52,960 nt of DNA, taken from the NCBI GenBank assembly GCA_030655775.1, contig JAUSPI010000220.1:1-52960 (forward strand), in the 5' to 3' direction. Source of the DNA: Syntrophales bacterium (GTDB lineage Bacteria; Desulfobacterota; Syntrophia; Syntrophales; JADFWA01). Positions 49,754-52,960 of this stretch are shown in pieces; the first letter of the stretch is position 1; each line of letters opens with the position of its first letter. Under the pieces are notes generated by a model. It worked only from the letters and a program-made list of their open reading frames with translations, ran no database searches and was not told the DNA's origin. The position numbers were made by a program, and so were the translations under genes.

Positions 49754-50860
49754 CTACACGCGGGAATAGGTGATACTGTCTTTTTCAAACTCTTCGATAA
49801 TTTTATCAGTCAGAGACGGATGGATTTTTGGCATAATCTCAAAAATAGTTTCCGTAGTTACCCAATAATCACGCTTCGTAGCAAGTTCCTGCTCAAAGGC
49901 AAACTGCGCAACTTGCTGGAAGAGATACTCCATATCAGCCGGTGTAAATTGAGATGTCATCTTTTTTATGATACGCTCAAGATCGATTTCCCCTGTATGA
50001 AGCTTGGAGAGGTAGTTTCCCAGAATAGTTTTTCTCTCATCTTCGTTTAAACCACCCACAGGAATAATACAATCAAATCTTCCCGGGCGAAGCAGTGCGG
50101 CATCGAGTTGCCTGATATAATTCGTAGCGCAAATGAAGAGTATATTGTTCCCCTGGTTTTTAAGCAGCGGCACCTGCTTGAGAAATTCATTTGTAATAGA
50201 CTTATCAATTCGGCTTGCCTCGTCACGACTGCCTGCAATCTCTTCAAACTCATCGATAAAGATGACAGCTTCCTCCAGGTTTCGTGCCTTTTCCATTATC
50301 ATACGCAGGTTAGCGCCCACCCTTTCGGTTCCGTCAACCATCAGCATGCTTGGAGCAATTTCAATGAACCACCAGGAAAGGACCCCGGCTATTGCTCTGG
50401 CAAAATGAGTTTTTCCCGTACCGGGAGGTCCAAAAAAAATAATAGTCTTGGGAGGAACAACCCCATGCTTTTTCGAAAGATCTCGCTCTGTCAACGGGAG
50501 TATGATTTTCCTCTGAACTAACTGTTTTGGAGGCTGCGAATCGGAGATGGTATCCCATATTTCTTTTCTGCTGGTCTGAGCTCCCATCTCATTCAGGATG
50601 TCCCTCCGCTTATAGGCCAAGTATTCCTCACTTGCCTGCTCCATATTTTCGAGAAAATCGGTGCATGCGACCCGCAAGCCAACATCCCGACCAAGCTTTT
50701 CAGACATGAGCCATTTATGCTGCAAAATTTTCGGCCATAGGTCAGCGGCAGCATCAGGATCAAATTTTGTGCCGCTTATCTCAAATATTCTACTCGCACG
50801 TAACTCGGGTGCTAATGTCTCTGTTAAGTCTTTGTTCATACTCAAAAGATCTTCAGCCAT
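49754..50860 (-). CDS. AAA-family ATPase with a conserved N-terminal domain
   Basis: 368 residues; GGTGAG precedes the ATG. The AAA module (about 135-330) is complete: Walker A FFGPPGTGKTHFA, Walker B VIFIDEFEE, sensor 1 ATNYIRQLDAALLRPGRFD with the arginine finger region. The N-terminal part (about 20-110), ISGTKFDPDAAADLWPKILQHKWLMSEKLGRDVG, resembles the DUF4032-type motif in sequence; that match is from memory and tentative. A protein-remodelling or protease-assisting role is likely; no FtsH-type protease domain is fused. It lies alone, 280 bp upstream of the CHAT gene. Confidence 0.85.
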   Translation of the reverse strand: MAEDLLSMNKDLTETLAPELRASRIFEISGTKFDPDAAADLWPKILQHKWLMSEKLGRDVGLRVACTDFLENMEQASEEYLAYKRRDILNEMGAQTSRKEIWDTISDSQPPKQLVQRKIILPLTERDLSKKHGVVPPKTIIFFGPPGTGKTHFARAIAGVLSWWFIEIAPSMLMVDGTERVGANLRMIMEKARNLEEAVIFIDEFEEIAGSRDEASRIDKSITNEFLKQVPLLKNQGNNILFICATNYIRQLDAALLRPGRFDCIIPVGGLNEDERKTILGNYLSKLHTGEIDLERIIKKMTSQFTPADMEYLFQQVAQFAFEQELATKRDYWVTTETIFEIMPKIHPSLTDKIIEEFEKDSITYSRV

Positions 50861-51764
50861 TTCAACTCACCTTCAAGTTCACAATCTTGGAAACAAAAAC
50901 AAACATTCATCTCCACCTTGTAAGGTCATTACAACCATCATAAAGTCGATTTACCAATATGACAGAAATAAAAAAACCACCAAGACTCTAAAGAGCATGG
51001 TGATCGCCTTTGCACTTCAAATTGTTATACCTCAACTTTAACTGTACCATACTGACTAAAAACCATTATAAGGCACAGGATACAAAAAAGCAATACTTTA
51101 CTATTTACGCAAAGTCAGGGCATATTTCATTATATTTCAATAATTTATTCACACTCCGATAAAGCGGTCATCTGGTCGGAAATGATACGTAACCAATATA
51201 GTGCCTTCGCTTGCAAAAAATTTTGCAGACATATGCACAAGATGATGGTTGATACTTTTTATCAGCACTATTTCCTGTTTTTATCTGATTGTAGATTTCA
51301 GTCAATAAGGATTACTGTTTAAAAGGCTGGATCTCTATCAAAATTGCCGGATGCTTTGTTACAGGAAGACATAAATAAGGAAACGGGATAAATCCATCCC
51401 ATAAATTGCGTACAGAGAACCAATATCGTAACATCGTCGTCAATTTTACAGTTTAGGAGAGCTGCTTAGTACGTAACAAAATGAACTTAACTGGAAACGA
51501 TTACAATATGTCGTCACAGGTTATCGTAAAACTTTCAATCTCTTCACCAGAAGCGCACCCGAAAAGGGCAAAGAAAAGAAGAAAAAGAAGAAGAAATCCG
51601 AAACAGACGAATAGACAAGAGCAGGAAAGAGAGAAAGGCTGGTCGGGTCTCAACATTTGACCGGGAGCGCGCCCGCAAGTCCCGCCCTGTGGGCGGGGAG
51701 CTTCACAAATTACTGTGCTAATTGTTGAATGTTGAAACCTTACCCCGTTTGTTTCTCTGATTAG
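50861..51764. other. Large gene-poor region with a possible gene remnant
   Basis: About 900 bp without a supported gene. The stretch 51477-51608 is open in one plus-strand frame (ELNWKRLQYVV..TRSAPEKGKEKKKK, ending SETDE) but lacks a start codon; another frame also gives a 59-residue basic ORF from ATG 51481. Either could be decayed coding sequence. A hairpin near 51650-51660 (tctcaacatt against aatgttgaaac at 51729) also occurs. Confidence 0.35.
51680..51698. repeat. G/C hairpin, sibling of 21574-21592
   Basis: cccgcc / ggcggg stem around ctgtg, followed by ggagcttcac. The earlier copy at 21574 is followed by ggtaattcac. The shared stem plus ttcac tail suggests a repeated element rather than a chance terminator. 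Confidence 0.5.
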
Positions 51765-51866
51765 CTATTTGCTCTTTTTCTTTTCCTGCTTTGCCTGCCT
51801 CTTCTCTTTGGCTGTTTTCTGTGGTTTTTTCTTCTCCTGTTTTTTTGCATCTTCTGATTTGGCCAT
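51765..51866 (-). CDS. Tiny lysine-rich conserved protein
   Basis: 33 residues: starts MAKSEDAKKQEKKK, continues with PQKTAKEKRQAKQ and ends in lysines. A strong GGGAGG lies 8 bases before the ATG, and the residues are charged with no hydrophobic segment. Small MAKS..KK-type proteins of this kind are, as I recall, widespread in bacteria, but I know of no function. A different frame gives a 64-residue reading (51718-51912) that lacks a binding site. Monocistronic. Confidence 0.75.
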   Translation of the reverse strand: MAKSEDAKKQEKKKPQKTAKEKRQAKQEKKKSK

Positions 51867-51965
51867 GCCGTTTTCCTCCCTTTGTAGCTTCATGATGTTG
51901 CGTTGCTGTCATTTGTTGCCGTCAGGCAAAGACAGGCATCGGGTTACCTTTAATAACGAAATTTA

Positions 51966-52021
51966 GGGGACAGCATATCTATTTTCCGAAGAAAAGAGAC
52001 AAGAATATGTATACTGTCCCC
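51966..52021. repeat. REP-like hairpin ggggacag / ctgtcccc
   Basis: Perfect 8-bp arms 40 bp apart, with inner catat / atatg pairing as well. The same ggggacag word begins both VapBC-flanking repeats. It lies downstream of the twin-CBS gene, so it could also terminate transcription. Confidence 0.6.
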
Positions 52022-52120
52022 CGAATACGAATATGTACCCGCGTGTCTTACCAATTACGAATTATTGCCCGACATTCCGTCGAAAATGTTAAAGACGTAT
52101 ATACGGTAAGCATCATCAGT

Positions 52121-52588
52121 TTAATCTTCTTTTTCGCCACCGGGCATAAGAGTGCGCAGGATATCCTCCTTGCCTATAATACCGACCATCTTACCTTGAT
52201 CCATGACAGGCAAAGTGTGTATGTTGTTCTTCACCATCAGTGTGGCAATGTTTTCCAGGCTGGTCTCCGGATCAACCGTTACAGGATTAGGGGTCATGGC
52301 TTCTGCTACCGTGATGGCAGCCATTTTCTTTACTTCTTTCTCAATATTTTTATGGGAACTTAAAGGAATAACACTGTCGAGCAGAATGAAGAAAGAAGGC
52401 AGGGGAATCTCTCTTTGCTGGGCAATCAGGTCATCCTGACAAATAATTCCCACCAAACGATTATCTTCATCAACTACAGGTAAACCATTAAAGTGGTATT
52501 TAAGCATCAACTTCGCGGCCTGAACAATTCCCGTTTCGGGACGAACTGTAATTACCTCTTCTGTCATAAAATCCTTGGCTTTAAGCAT
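52121..52588 (-). CDS. Twin-CBS-domain protein
   Basis: 155 residues made entirely of two CBS motifs: KDFMTEEVITVRPETG..FNGLPVVDEDNRLVGIICQDDL and EAMTPNPVTVDPETSLENIATLMVKNNIHTLPVMDQGKMVGIIGKEDIL. Such stand-alone pairs bind adenosine nucleotides or SAM and regulate a partner that is not visible here. A 50-residue linker (PLPSFFILLDSVIPLSSH..) is typical of the family. Upstream to the window end there is no gene on this strand. Confidence 0.92.
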   Translation of the reverse strand: MLKAKDFMTEEVITVRPETGIVQAAKLMLKYHFNGLPVVDEDNRLVGIICQDDLIAQQREIPLPSFFILLDSVIPLSSHKNIEKEVKKMAAITVAEAMTPNPVTVDPETSLENIATLMVKNNIHTLPVMDQGKMVGIIGKEDILRTLMPGGEKED

Positions 52589-52901
52589 TTATTCTCCCCC
52601 TTGCCATAAAAACAACTTTCAAGTCTATTTTGATAAATTTTACCTTTGATTTCTTATAAAGTCCACTATTGATTTTACGAACAGAGCTGAGCTTGTCTTG
52701 AAGAAATGTTACTCCCGACCCAATCGGAAATGACAAAGACAGCAAAACGTTTTCTTGCTTGACCACTGTTCATCTCTCCAATATACTTCTTGATTCAAAA
52801 GGATTTTATTGTCAACTTAGATGATTCTGTTGATTTAATCCTCGACAGGTCAAAACAAGATTTAACCTGCTGAATATACAAGAAATAAACGAAAATAATG
52901 C

Positions 52902-52930
52902 TTGACTTGTATGGGCGTATAAAGTACAGT
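52902..52930 (+). promoter_or_regulatory. Candidate sigma-70 promoter at the window edge
   Basis: TTGACT (52902-52907), 17-base spacer, TACAGT (52925-52930). It would drive a plus-strand gene starting just beyond the window. The gap 52589-52960 holds no other recognisable feature; a 61-codon minus-strand frame at 52581-52766 lacks support. Confidence 0.4.
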
Positions 52931-52960
52931 AACGCACTGATAATATTTACATATCCTATT

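Noticed and set aside
51718-51912. 64-codon minus-strand frame, basic
   Set aside because: It overlaps the 33-residue lysine-rich gene in another frame and has no ribosome binding site; the other frame has a strong one.
52581-52766. 61-codon minus-strand frame upstream of the CBS gene
   Set aside because: It overlaps the start of the CBS gene and has no family signal; the codon mix looks random.

Overview
The window reads as a chromosomal segment of a Gram-negative, probably anaerobic bacterium. The best fit is a member of the Desulfobacterota (the former Deltaproteobacteria). This is an inference from gene content and order: a cobalamin-dependent methionine synthase whose reactivation domain is a separate gene, the xseA-xseB-ispA-dxs-tlyA-ispH order, the tmk-holB-ricT-metG order, ExbB/ExbD/TonB, an RND/TolC pump, a dicluster ferredoxin and many lipoproteins. 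No species can be named from the sequence.

Layout. Positions 1-4180 are accessory: a truncated gene end, three tightly packed small genes of unknown function, a 114-aa orphan, a Fic-family protein, and decayed copies of the ends of the neighbouring HD and rsmB genes, all lying between two 72-bp inverted repeats. From 4189 to 10845 (minus strand) come HD hydrolase, rsmB, a dynamin-like GTPase, fmt, folE2 and queD. From 11170 to 21456 (plus strand) come the MetH reactivation protein, metH, exbB-exbD-tonB, a TPR protein, pyrE-DUF3047, an alpha/beta hydrolase and a ClC channel with CBS domains. From 21600 to 29503 (minus) are the RND pump operon, endonuclease V and ribF. At 29806 a tRNA-Leu(CAG) precedes a fructose-bisphosphatase and a long class II aldolase. 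From 32449 to 45728 (minus) are metG-ricT-holB-tmk, a ferredoxin, a lipoprotein, and the isoprenoid/exonuclease operon xseA-xseB-ispA-dxs-tlyA-ispH, in which IspH is fused to a UbiA-type membrane domain. From 45891 to the end lie a VapBC module between direct repeats, a CHAT-protease lipoprotein, an AAA ATPase, a tiny lysine-rich protein and a twin-CBS protein.

Working together. The xseA-ispH operon makes isoprenoid precursors (Dxs, IspH) and elongates them (IspA); the fused UbiA-like domain may use the products. FolE2 and QueD are two early steps toward queuosine or pterins. FBPase and aldolase form a gluconeogenic pair. MetH and its reactivator form a split methionine synthase. MFP-RND-TolC form one tripartite pump.

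The most striking unexplained material is non-coding. One family with tcgtaaaaagtc / gactttttacga ends has five members. A 130-bp hairpin family has two, and a 230-bp element family has two. Arrays of 7-bp words lie at gene ends and in operon gaps. Several of these touch start or stop codons. I did not see a convincing CRISPR array, an intact transposase, an rRNA operon or a clear defence island.
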